64,000 bases of DNA from Udeniomyces pyricola (GCA_039545295.1 BCIK01000024.1:1-64000), one strand, 5' to 3'; shown: positions 24,859 to 36,292, counted from the first letter of the stretch. The notes: a model not told the origin generated them from the sequence alone. A program made the numbers and translations.

Positions 24859-25675
24859 ACAAAACAAGACAAAAAAAAAGAAGGCAGCACCTCACAATGA
24901 AATCCAATTCGCCCTCTTTCCCTTCCCTCCCCCTTACCTCCCTCCTTCCCTTTTCCCTCATCGGTTTCGTCACCATCTCATCTCCAGTGTCGAATACTTC
25001 TTTTTGTAGAGTCCTGTTCTCCCCCCCCCCCTTTCCTCCTAAGCAATCCAATCTGCGTGCCTCTCCCCTCTTTTCGTTTTTCTCTCTTCTCTCCCCTCCC
25101 CCTCTCCCCTTTCGCTTTTGATCTGGATGACTGAGTTCTTATCCATCTGATCTAACAACCACACTGAACAGGGAGATCCTTGGTTGCAATTTAGGCGAAT
25201 GAAGTGCGCGATCGGCCGGATCGAGTGGTCCATCGCGCATGATGAAGATCCTACAACGACGCAGTACACACGTCGCGTCGACGCGTGGTCGATATGATCT
25301 CACGTTGGCTGCAAGGAGCTTCTACTTCGAAATCGTGCAGCATGCATGACTTTGATTCGCTTTGCCCGCATGCGCATGCCTGCAGAGTGCGCGTACATAT
25401 ACGTACGTGTAAACGTCCACTCGCTAAACTGTTGCGCGACATGCATGGGCCGGGTAGACGTAGTACGTCCTACGTAAGCACATCGTACGAGTTCAACTCC
25501 GAGCTATTAGTCATCATGCCAGATCAGCATGCGCGCGCTTGAATTCTGAGAAACGATCTGCAGGTCACATGAGTATGTACGTACGCTTGGGTGATATATA
25601 AGCATCCGGTGAGGTTTGATATCCGAGACCCGGACGTATAACGACTGATCTGCACTGGGCTCCTGCATATATATC

Positions 25676-25708
<33 letters not shown>

Positions 25709-27770
25709 CGTACGTTTATAAGCGGGTACGACAGGGGAGTGCGCGGCATATTTACATTAGTGCATGAATCGGTTTGCAGTCCTGCCGCTGTACGCATGCA
25801 TGCGATCGATTCTGCCATGAATATGATCATTCATCACCTGCTTACAGGTCGATGCCTCGGAATCGGCAATATTATATTTGATGTGGGCCGTTTGTAGATC
25901 GTTTGCGATCACGGGACACAGCCCAATGGGAGGAAACCAATATACATCGAGATCCCTTGATGAAGGCAAAATTAGAAACAAGGAGAAAAGGAGAGAAAAA
26001 AAAAACTACGTTCGACATGAATGCCTTACATTGCCTTACATAAGCATCATAAAGCTGGGTCCTCTTTCCCCGATGAGGCCGAGACCATCGCACCGAGCGC
26101 GCTGTCAAACCAGCGGACCAGCACACCAGCGGCAGCACCGAGACCAACAAACGATCTAAAAAAACGCCTTGAATTTCCGAGTTTTCGTTTCCGCATGATA
26201 ACCGGGACTTTTCTGTGCCGCCTTGCCACACAACTCCACATCGAACATCACTGACAGCCGCAAAGATACGAGAGCGCCGGACGACCGAACGGTGCAGACA
26301 GCGAAGTACCGGATCCGATCATTCTCAAGATCGACGGACCGGATGCACCGGTTGCCCTGACTTTGATGCATGTGTGCATAACCATTGCCGCGCGTCACAT
26401 GCCGAAGGACTCCGTCCCGCGTCCTTCCGTGCAGTTCTTTGTTTAGTTCAGCACACTTGTTATCGAACCCAAAGCAGAACTCATTGATAGTAGTCGACCA
26501 TAGCCAAGTCCATGGGACAGAAAATTTTCGAACCTCGGTAGTTGATGATCGATGGAGCTTTGATAGATACTTTCCCCCTAGGAGAAGCCATAATGTCCGG
26601 TAACGTTGATCAGCGTTGAGTTTCGCGAGGATGACATGTTGATGCAGCTGCGCCAGTGATCACATCGACGTCGACTGCATACCATGCATGACGTCGGGCC
26701 TTTCAGTCCAATTTTGACCTGGCGCGGAGTTCCGATTTCAAGTGCACCATGGCATCTGTCATACGATGCTCCAATCGATACTCGAATGTCTTCAGGTTTG
26801 ATGCTTGTGCTTGACTCATACGAGTATACCATGGGTTGATCTACACGGACGTTACGCTTGCGCATGCATTGCATAACTGCGGGTTGCCGACAGCTCGGAT
26901 GCCACAAATCGGAAGTGAGTTTGCCTGCTGATAAACGTTACACCGCCGGCATCGTCACATTGGCGGCTCCAGTCTCGCACTGTTTGCTAAGAATGATGGA
27001 TGACTGATGACCCCCTTGTTTCTGGCGTTCGCCGGTTGTCCTTGTTGCCGGGGCTCGGTGCACGGTGTCTGATCGATCTGATCGAATGCTTAGAATTCAG
27101 ATGATAGATCGAAGATCGATTAGACGCTCTATGCACTATGAGCGGTGCGTCGGAGGTTTTCTTCATCGAAGCGGACCGTAATTTAATCACAGATTTAAGC
27201 ACACGATGCCAGCCACTTCACCTGCAGCAGTAGTAGTGAGCTGTTTCGGGTCCAGCGCAGCTGCTAGGTGGAGTCGACAGGGATGGTCGATGGGTTGGGT
27301 GTTGCTGAGATGCTCTCATGCTCGGACTCGCTCAGATTCTCATCAAGTGGACGCATGGAGAGAGAGAGAGGAAGGAAGTTAAAAGGACCAACTCGCTTAT
27401 GAGCCAACATATTCAACATCTAAAATCTGGATATCTGGATGTCCGGCGCTGGTGAGATGATCATCGAGAGCGCAAACGCCTCTGACGGCGATGTTTCGCC
27501 CCCGGTCCCTCCGAGTTCCTGACTTTGACTTTACCCTGGTTCCAATCCGGGACGGACCTGCGTATCAACCCCAGCTTCCCCTCCTTTTCCGGCCCCGGTT
27601 CACACCCTGCAGTGGCAAACAAAACCAGATTATACTCGTAGTTCTTTTCTTCTTCACCTTCCACCTTACATCTTTTCTTTCACCACCTCTCTCTCTCTCT
27701 CTCCAACCTTCTGAGCCCATCACCACACTCCTCGACTTCTCTTCAACAACACACTCTCGACCGATCCAAT
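24859..27770. other. 2.9 kb gene-poor spacer rich in short palindromes
   Basis: No gene is supported across this stretch. Its middle part (25260..25900) is crowded with alternating purine-pyrimidine and palindromic words such as GCATGC, CGTACG, ACGTACGT, CGATCG and GCGCGC, together with a long (TA)n tract. Open frames are short, start at weak positions and lack recognisable motifs. The last 100 bp (27690..27712) form a CT repeat just before the transporter ATG, a typical pyrimidine-rich fungal leader. The spacer may hold a large regulatory region for the transporter. Confidence 0.6.
25665..25715. repeat. (TA)n tract with flanking CGTACG
   Basis: A nearly perfect TA repeat interrupted by single C bases (at about 25677 and 25691) and ending in ACGTACGT. 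It can form cruciform or slipped structures. Confidence 0.85.
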
Positions 27771-30747
27771 ATGTCTTCTGAAGACAAGAAGATCGAGCTC
27801 GCTCACGACGAGTACTCGACCCCCATCCACCGCGGTACCGGTGCCGCCAACAATGTCCACAATGTTCTGTCCCACATGTCTAAGGAGGAGCTCATTGCCG
27901 ATGTCGACAACTTTGCTCAGCGATTCGGTAAGTGGATCAACGTCTTGCATGCGTTCTCGCGCTCTTCGCAACTCGAGGGATGGCGCAGATCAAGGTGGAG
28001 GGTGGCGAGGGATACCGGTCCGAAGCTTGGCAAACATGTCCTATTTTTAGCGATCCCCTTGCCCCCTTCACTTTCCTCTCCTTTCTCCTCTTCTTCGCCT
28101 TGACTAAGCTGATCCAATATCCTGGACTGGTTACTACTTATTCAGATCTCGTCGAGCACACCGACCTCCTTCGCAAAGGAGCTTTGCTCGCTCAGCGCCC
28201 GAACGACTATGACACGATTGAAGAGCTTGATGATCAGGATCGAGCAAACATTGATTACGAGCAGTACGTCATGATTACCTAATCTCCCCCCTCCCCTTTT
28301 TCTCTATCCCTCAACCCTTTACTTGCTTCTTTCACCACTCTTGCCTCCTTGTACTGATGTCCCTCCCATGTGACCCTGAATCTTTTCCTTTCCAGCAAGC
28401 ACAAATGGTCTCACCCCCTGACTCTCTACCTCACCATCATCTGCTGCTCTATCGGAGCCGCCACTCAAGGATGGGATCAGACTGGATCGAACGGAGCGAA
28501 GTAAGTCGGATTTCTCGGTTGTCTCACCCTCTTCGTATGATCCCCCCCCCCCCCCCCCCCCCCCTTGACCATTTGTCTTTGTCTGCTTCAGCTTGTCCTT
28601 CCCTGACGAGTTCGGAATCAGTACCGCCGCGACTGACCCTAACGCTGCCAGTCACGAGTGGATTGTCGGACTCGTCAACGCTGCCCCTTACATTGCTTCT
28701 TCCCTAGTCGGATGCTGGCTGTCGGACCCCATCAACAACGTTCTCGGTCGCAGGGGCACAATCTTCATCACCGCTGTCATTGTGAGTGGCTTCAACTGTC
28801 GTCACTTGATTTGCTTATACCTCATCACTGACCCTCATGTTTTGCCTACCTTCAGCTTGTTATTACCCCTATCTGCTCTGGTCTTACCCACACTTGGCAA
28901 CAACTCTTCGTCGTCCGTTTGCTCCTGGGTCTTGGTATGGGTGCCAAAGGGTAAGCTTCTGGCCTCGCTCCGAGATCGTGGTCATGCCAAAACAAATCTA
29001 ACCGTTCCATTCATAATATTTTTGCTAAGTGCCACTGTCCCCGTCTTCGCCGCTGAGAACGCCCCCGCCTCGATCCGAGGAGCTCTCGTCATGGGCTGGC
29101 AGCTCTGGACCGCCTTCGGTATCTTCTTGGGCTTCTGCGCAAATGTCATCGTTGCCGACACCGGAAGGATCGCCTGGCGTCTGCAGCTTGGATCGGCCTT
29201 TATTCCTGCGTTCCCGCTAGTCCTTGGTATCATGTTCTGCCCTGAGTCTCCCCGTTGGCTTCTGAAGAAGGGTCGAGCTTCCCAGGCTTTCAACTCTCTC
29301 CGTCGCCTCCGTCACCACGACCTTCAAGCCGCTCGAGATCTCTACTACATCAACTATCAGATTGAGGAGGAGGCCAAGATCATCAAGGCTGACAGCTTCG
29401 TCAAGCGATTCATCGAGCTCTGGACCATCCCTCGAGTCCGACGAGCGACCGTCGCATCCGGAACCATCAGTATGTATACTTTCTACCCTATCTCTATCTT
29501 CGTCTTAACCGCTCACAATCTGACTCACGTTGATGTTCGCCCCACCAGTGCTTGCGCAGCAGATGTGCGGTATCAACATCATTGCCTTTTACTCGTCCAC
29601 CGTCTTTGTCCTCGCCAACTACACGTCCCGACAGGCGCTCTATGCCTCGCTCGGCTTTGGCGCGGTCAACTTCCTGTTTGCCTTCCCGGCCCTCATCACG
29701 ATCGACACGTTTGGCCGACGGTCGCTCGTGCTGGCGACGTTCCCGCAGATGGCGTGGTGCTTGCTTGCTGCCGGTCTGTCGTTCCTCATTCCGGAGTCGG
29801 CCGGCACGGCGAGGATTGGGTGCATTGCTTTGTGAGTGTCGGTTTGCGTGTCGTCGGTTTGCGTGTCGTCGGTTTGCGTGGTCGTCGGTTTGCGTGTTGT
29901 TGGTTCTCGCTTGGATATCTGGTCCTGACACCTCTCTCTTCTCTCTCTCTCTTCCTCTCTCTTCTCTCTCTCTCTTCTCTCTCTCTTCTCTTTCCTTCCT
30001 CTCTACTTCCTCTCTCTCCTTCCTCTCTACTTCCTCCTCACTCTAGCTTCATCTTCCTCTTTGCCGCGTTCTACTCTGTCGGCGAGGGACCCGTTCCGTT
30101 CACGTACTCTGCCGAGGTCTTCCCTCTTGCCAACCGAGAGATGGGCATGGCTTGGGTACGTTTTGCCTCACTCGACAAGCTGTTCCGTTCTACCTCACTC
30201 GACAAGCTGTTCCGTTTCCGAACTGTTCCGTTTGCGAGCTGGTCCGTTTCCATACTCCCAACCACTAACTCTTGCTTGCGTTTCCTTTGTTTCTAGGCTG
30301 TATCGACGTGTCTGTTCTGGGCCGCTGTCCTTTCCATCACGTTCCCTCGAATGTTGACCGCGATGACCCCTACCGGAGCGTTCTGCTTCTACGCCGGTCT
30401 CAACGTCATTGCCTTCGTCATGATCTTCTTCCTGCTTCCGGAAACTAAGCAGCGTACCCTTGAGGAGGTGAGTCAATTCCCTTGTCCCCTGGTGATCACA
30501 TCTTGCGGAAGTGGCATAGTGACTCATGTGTTTCCCTTTCTTCGTCACTTCCAACCATCAGCTCGACGAGGTCTTTTCCGTTCCCTCTGGCCAGTTTGCC
30601 TCGTACCAGGTCAAGGAGGCTCTTCCTTACTTCTTCAAGCGACACCTTTTCCGCAACAAGAACGCCCACCTTCGAGACCTGTACGCTACGGAGAACTCGA
30701 TTGACGACCCCCGTCGACGAGTCGGTCACAAGTTGGACCACGCCTAA
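27771..30747 (+). CDS. MFS sugar/polyol-type transporter, copy 1
   Basis: A 12-helix major facilitator of the sugar porter type, expected in the plasma membrane. The start [18 protein letters not shown] opens a long hydrophilic N-terminus ([20 protein letters not shown]). Membrane-domain motifs follow: [120 protein letters not shown] and [19 protein letters not shown]. The tail ends [11 protein letters not shown] at 30747. About nine introns are present, one carrying C23. Substrate cannot be told from sequence. The block 29516..30360 is almost identical to the inverted paralogue at 49306..50150 whereas the rest has diverged. Confidence 0.93.
28542..28564. repeat. Homopolymer C23 in transporter intron
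   Basis: An uninterrupted run of 23 C inside the intron between the exons encoding [10 protein letters not shown] and LSFPDEFG of transporter copy 1. The paralogue at the other locus has no such run at the equivalent intron (about 51250..51320). Confidence 0.9.
29516..30360 (+). repeat. Inverted near-identical block, arm 1 (845 bp)
   Basis: This block matches the reverse complement of 49306..50150 base for base with no insertion or deletion. Only three substitutions were found (30277, 30279, 30287). It begins inside an intron, crosses three exons and two complete introns, and ends within the exon encoding FPRMLT. Sequence on both sides diverges at once. Confidence 0.95.
29837..30045. repeat. 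15-bp tandem repeat plus CT microsatellite in transporter intron
   Basis: The intron starts with four copies of a unit close to TCGGTTTGCGTGTCG, then after a short unique stretch has about 110 bp of CTCT/CTTC low-complexity sequence. The same intron in copy 2 (49620..49832, opposite strand) is identical, including repeat copy number. Confidence 0.9.
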
Positions 30748-31541
30748 AGCAGAATCTTCTCCTTTGTTATCGTCGATTTTGGTTTCTCTATATGTCCCTC
30801 CTCCCCTTCCTTACTCATCCTCCGCTGTTGCTATCTCTGGTTGTCACTATAATTTTACGTTGTACTCGGCTATCCATACCGCCCTTGTTTGCTTCATTTT
30901 CTTGCCAGTCTGCTCATGGCGTATCCTCATGTGTTTGGCTTACCTTTCAACGGTCTGCGAGGGTCGATCGATCAAAATGAGTTGAGACATGTTCACAGGA
31001 ACTGGAGTTCTGTGGACAAGCGAACATGAATCTCAATTGGCGTGGTGTGAGAGATGTGTGCAGGAGCATATGCGTACATGGTCCCGGACTATGCGTATGC
31101 ATGCATGTACAAGCCTGGTACATCAAGTCGGAGACAGTCGGTCCAGTCGACGACCGTGACGTCGACCGCGTTTAAGTATATCGCGCGTACGCGTCGTCGG
31201 CACTAGTCACAGCGCTAGCATGCAGTTATAAGCTACAAATCAAAGCACTTCCGAGTCCGCCGGTCATGTGTGGATGAACCGACATATTCCATGCTGGGTA
31301 GAGTATCGTGCAGGTCGCTTTGGCTGGCATTGCCCACACAGATTGAAGACTCGTTGGGGTTGCGATGAAAAATCGGGGAAGACCAAACAATCCATGCGAT
31401 CGCATCGTGCAAGCGATCGAGTCGTGATGGCATAGTATGATGACCAGCTTTGCCATCTCCCTTTCCTCCATCACCCCCTCTTTCGCCGCCTCTGCTCGTC
31501 TCTCGACTGCTCGACACTCACGCCTGTGACCGTCCTACATC
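30748..31541. other. Spacer between transporter copy 1 and Rab GEF
   Basis: It includes the transporter 3' region and the promoter of the Sec2-like gene. The centre (31060..31230) again has many palindromic words (GCATGCATG, GACGTCGAC, CGCGCGTACGCG, GCTAGC), resembling the spacer on the other side of the transporter. CT-rich leader sequence precedes the ATG at 31542. No gene was seen. Confidence 0.55.
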
Positions 31542-34500
31542 ATGGACGATACATCCACGCACCAACCAGGTACCCCGCCGCCCCAACAACCCTCGGACAG
31601 CGCCGGCGTCGAGGCCTTCTTTGCGCCGTTCACTGCCCCCCAAGACGAATCCGCCCAACAGCTGAGCCAGGTCCCCCAAGAGGCCGATGCAGCCCCTCCG
31701 ACCGAGAATGCCGAGGAGCCAGTCAAGGAGATTCCAAGGGTGCGAGATAGCTTGAGAATGGAAGAAGACGATCTTCAACACGAAATGGAGCAGGTCAGTC
31801 TGTTGTCACACGCCATGGACGTGACCGATCCACATGGCAAGCAGCCTGCGGGAGGACAGACAGTCGTTGAGATGGCAGAAGCGGTCCACCTTGATGCCGT
31901 CCACGGTACTTCTGGCATATGAATCATATCAGGACTGAAGCTCACTGATGCTTCACTCTTCCTGATTCGTTCAGATGGCCAGGAGTTCGACACCGATTCC
32001 AGAGGAAGTGCTAAAGACACCCACCCCTCAACCAGGGAACGACGCGCAATCGGTTCGTCCTGACATGGCTCTTATCCGGTTCTTGATCACGAAGTAGACA
32101 TATGAACTCAACGACACGGGGTCTCTTCTTCTATACATTCAGATAACCATGAAGAACACCAACAGCATCACCCGAAAGGCACCTCCTGCCGAGATCCACA
32201 CTGACATGACCGAGATCTACCCTCCCGAGCTTCCAACCATCATCACGCCTCACGCACTGGATAGCCCCACACAGCAGCTCGTCGATACCCTCAAAGCTCA
32301 ACTGGCTGCCGTATCAGATCAGAGAGACATGCTCAATACCAAGTTGGTTGGCCTGGTTACTCTTGCTGCTGAGCTGAATGGATCGAATGCTGAATGCTGA
32401 ATGTGGCCTTACTCTTGCGTTCCACTTGAATCGATTTTAGGCTCGTCAAGAATATATCCCGCCTTGCCGACTTGGAAGACAGCCTAGAAGATCTTCAACA
32501 GACGGCAGATGAACAAAAATCCAAACTTGATATCCTTGAGCACGAGAGGAAGGAGCACCTGCATGCTCTGGAGTCAGTCTGCTTTCCCATACGATCCTTG
32601 TTTGATGACTGTCACGTGGTAGTGGTTGACATACAGGTTATCTTTCTGCAAACATAGTACTGGATTACTGGTCGAACAAACCCACGTCAAGATGGAGATG
32701 CAACGTTTGGCGTCGAGCTTGCTCGACGCTCAAGGCAAGAGAGACGTCGCCGAAGAGGGCCGACGGACTGTTGAATCCGAAGTCGACGATCTGGCAGCTA
32801 CTCTGTTTCAACAGGTGAGGCACTCTTTCGTGGCTCTATCGATAGCTTGATGTGTTGTTTGGCAAGTTGCTGATGCGAGTCCACATCCTCGGGCCGATTC
32901 TGCTCCCTTATCAGGCCAACTCCATGGTTGCCCAGGAACGTCTAGCCCGATCGAGAGCAGAAACTAGACTTAGCACTGCGGAAGAAAACTTGATCGTCGC
33001 TGAAACTGTCACGAGGGAGATGCAAGCCGCTATGCAACAACTCCATCACGCTCAGTCCCAGACACCATCGGTATCGCCCCTGCCATCCAAGCCCAAACAA
33101 CGTACTTTCCACAATGATCACCTTCCTTACATTGAGCTCCTTCAATTCATCCAACACATCCGATCCCTTCGACCGCTCTCGCGCTCTTCTCCCCTCCCGC
33201 CCCCCACGCTCGTCTCGCTCATGTCGCATCCGTTTATCGCTAGGGTCATTACCGAAGACCACGACCCAGCGTTGCGATTAGATTTCGCCCCTGGCGTATC
33301 ATATTTCAACAAAAAGAACATTACTCAGGCCATCATGGACGGTATGCTCGAGGTTGAGCCTGTTCCAGCCACTCATGTTCTCGCTCAAAAGAATGAGGGC
33401 GAAATTACCTGCGCTTTAAGCGGCAAGACAATCCTCTCTTTGGGCAACGGCTCCGACTCGACTTCTCCACTCTCTGCCAGTGGCGCCTTTCCTAGCCCTT
33501 CACCTACTCTATCACCTATTCCCGTCATTGGTCGACCGACTTTCTCCTCGAATGCCTCGCGGTTCTTCCGTCGTCCGACTTCCCCCGCCCTCGCACTGAA
33601 CTCTCGCCCGCTTGCTGCATCGGCATCGGCTACGTCTGTGTCAACTGCAACCTCTACACCACCTCCCTTACCTTCCGTCTATATCTTCCGCATCGCCTCT
33701 TCTGACTCTACTTCTACGGAGAAGCTTCATCCGGTGGAGCAGGGCTGGTCCCTCGAGCGTCTGCGAGCGACGTGCGAACTCTGGCGGTTCGTCAAGACGG
33801 GTATCGTCGCACCGGTTTGGTCATACGACGATGGCACCGAGCCTCACCCACCGAGCGCGAACACGGGCGCGATCAAGGTATCGCTCTCAGTCCAGGACGC
33901 ACGACCACCTCTGCCACCAAGGAAGAAGAGCACCGGCTGGGGCTGGAATCTCGGTCTTGGAGGAGGAGGAGGAAGTGGTGGAGGCGGGTCCAACAGCCAG
34001 AAAGTGGAGAAGGAGCAGGAGCCACCCAAACTTCCAGCTAGGAAGACTGTTCTAGCTCCCCCGCTGCCGACAACATCAGCTCTACCCTCCTCGGCTCCTA
34101 GTCCTGTGCCACCTCTTCCACCTCGAACGCCCGCGTCCGATGCAGTGGTTGATGCCCCAATCGTTTCGGCTACGCCCCCTAAACTTCCAAGTCGGAAATT
34201 AATCCCTGAGGAGGCCATCCAACCAGAGTCGGAGGCTGTCGAGCCGACGAAGGACGAGTCCTCATCAGCCCTAACTGATTCTGTTGCGACAAAAGATGAC
34301 ACAGAGTCACGCGTTAACCCTCTCGCTTCTTCCGAAGAACCTAGCCTGTCCCAATCAGATGAACCCGCGTCCATCGCTGCATCGACCGCGCCGGGCAGTG
34401 AATCTTCGCCCCTCACCAGCACCCATCTGCCCCTCCCCAGCCCGTCTCTGAGTGAGAGTGAAGCCGAGTCCGAAGGGTTCCACACCCCCACCGGGACCAA

Positions 34501-35518
34501 CACGCCACTTCCAGACATCTCTACGACCGCCTCAGCGGAGGAAACACCTTCTACTCCTGTCCGGCTACCTTCAGAGGCATCAGAGGAGATGGCAACGCCA
34601 TCTGCAACCTCCGTCGTCGACGCTGGTCATCCTGCCCCGTCAGGCGCTACTCACGAGGATGCCCCTCCAGACCAAACCGCCAATAGTGAACCTGCATCGA
34701 CTCAGACCCCTGAACTTCCCGTGGCTGCTGCTGTCGATTCATCTACCGACCTCGTTCGGACTTCCACCGAAGAGTCCCGTCCTGCCACGCCGACGACGCC
34801 ATCGAGTAGCGTTGGAGCTCCCCCGCCTCTTCCCAAACGAGCGGCTGCCCGTCGGGCCGTCCCAGCGTTACCTAACGGCGGTTCTCGACCTTCTTCTATC
34901 TCCTCCCTCGCTGATCTCGGGTCTCAAGCAGGAGATAAACCCCCAGGAAGTCCATTGGTCGCTACGTCTGTCGTAGCGGAATCTACGGACCCGGTTAGCG
35001 AGGCAACCTCAGTCGTCGTCGCCCCACCCATCGAATCGACGACCTCTCCAGGCCTTCCGGAGGCACCCATGAACGATACTTCTTCGGAACCAGCAGCCGA
35101 GCCAACCCTCGAGGTCACGACCTCTGATCCTCCTCCTTCTTCTTCTTCTTCGGCACCTCCTGCTCTTCCCGCTCGAGATCTCGCACCTTTGAGTTCAGTC
35201 GAGGGAGACTCAGTCCCGATTGAGAACTCTCCATCGACTACCCTCGACAACACCCTTTCTCTCGAACCCAATCCTGCCACCGCCCAAGAAACCAGCCATC
35301 CACCGTTGACAGAACCAACCTCCTCCTCCACGACCCCACTATCACCACCATCACCGTCGACCACAACGGCGGCGGCGGCGGTGGCGGCCGACGACGGCGT
35401 GGACGAAACGATCAGGTGGGAAGACAAAACTTGGAGGGAACTTGGGAGGTTGAGGGAAGATTTGTTCTGGGCTCGGTTGGGCGCGAAGAAAGAGCAGGAG
35501 GTGGAGGAAGGGAGCTAA
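31542..35518 (+). CDS. Sec2-type Rab GEF (Sec4/Rab8 exchange factor)
   Basis: It would activate the secretory-vesicle Rab Sec4 on post-Golgi vesicles during polarised growth. The start MDDTSTHQPGTPPPQQPSD is followed by acidic sequence, then a long coiled coil built from several exons (LVDTLKAQLAAVSDQRDMLN, LEDSLEDLQQTADEQKSKLD, LLVEQTHVKMEMQRLASSLL). The Sec2 signature is at the exon join near 32815/32914: VESEVDDLAATLFQQ continuing ANSMVAQERLARSRAE. Downstream is the fungal Sec2-associated region (YIELLQFIQHIRSLRP, HPFIARVITEDHDPALRLDF, FNKKNITQAIMDGMLEVEP). The large last exon, about 870 codons, is Pro/Ser/Thr-rich with six PxLPxR motifs. It ends at a TAA embedded in A25. The coiled-coil GEF assignment is firm; tail function is unknown. 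Confidence 0.87.
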
Positions 35519-35804
35519 AAAAAAAAAAAAAAAAAAAAAAAGAGAAGAAGAACCGAGTTGAAGTGATTGAGCTAGGGTGATGATTGGAAGGCGGGGGATG
35601 GGGTGGGATGGGGTGGTTTGAGGTGATTGGATGGATAGTTTCGCTCGTTGTTTTCTTTTCCCTCGTGTTTCGGCAGAGGAAAGGGAGGAGGAAGGGGGAT
35701 TCACAAGAGAGATGATAGAGTGGAGTTTAAGAGGACGGATGAATTGGTATATTGTATACATTTTCGATGTTCTCTGCGCTTCTATTTCTTTTGGATTGGG
35801 GCGA

Positions 35805-35827
35805 GGGGGGGGGGTGGGGGGGGGGGG
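35805..35827 (+). repeat. G-run pair (G10-T-G12), quadruplex-prone
   Basis: Two long guanine runs separated by one T, in the shared 3' spacer of two convergent genes. It can form a G-quadruplex on the plus strand. Confidence 0.8.
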
Positions 35828-36242
35828 TTAGAGGAGGGTCGGGCTACGATTTTCAATGAGTTCTGAGTGAAATCGAAAGAGCGTCTTTGTCGACAAGCTG
35901 CTAATCACCCCGTGCATGTCCATATATAGATTCCATCAACCGTTCTTACTCGATCATCTGTTCTGCATGCGCAATATCTTCCTTTTTTTTGTCGTACGCC
36001 GGTTCGATCTTTGATGCCTGTTTTGCACACTGGTGTGCGGTGAGAGGTTGTGATGTTTCGATGGTGACGGCTAACGTTTTGTTCGATTTTTTTCTGGTGA
36101 TCAGGGATGCAGATCGAACGGGGATTCGAGATGGAAGCATGTAATATTTTTTTTGCATGTATGGTCATGTTACTTGAAACGTATCGAGGGCAAGACGCAT
36201 GACAGCTCGATTGGGGCGAAACCGAGACGAGAAAGAACCAAG

Positions 36243-36292
36243 ATAGGATAGGATAGGATATGTTATGATATGATAGGATAGGATAAAGATAG
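36243..36292. repeat. GGATA pentanucleotide repeat
   Basis: Imperfect tandem copies of GGATA (GATAGGATAGGATAGGATAT and variants), about 50 bp, in non-coding sequence. Confidence 0.85.

Noticed and set aside
26047..26241. Minus-strand frame with a hydrophobic stretch (FVGLGAAAGVLVRWFDSALG) in the long spacer
   Set aside because: Only 64 codons, no recognisable family, no flanking exons with similar signal. It may be chance; not enough to call a gene.
24859..27770. Search for tRNA genes or other structured RNAs in the long spacer
   Set aside because: No A/B box pair with a credible cloverleaf was found by eye; short GTTCAA-like words occur without matching stems.
29494..29931. Long frames opposite the transporter exons (also at 49735..50208)
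   Set aside because: They are antisense shadows; they appear identical in both copies only because the DNA itself is converted. Their Arg/Asp/Asn-rich composition is that of an antisense reading.
29552..30046. 164-codon alternative frame identical in both transporter copies
   Set aside because: It runs through the real exon in another frame and through the CT microsatellite intron; its conservation is explained by the conversion tract.
35517..35541. Poly-A tract after the Sec2-like stop read as a sign of a retroposed gene
   Set aside because: The gene retains several introns and has no target-site duplication visible, so it is not a processed copy.
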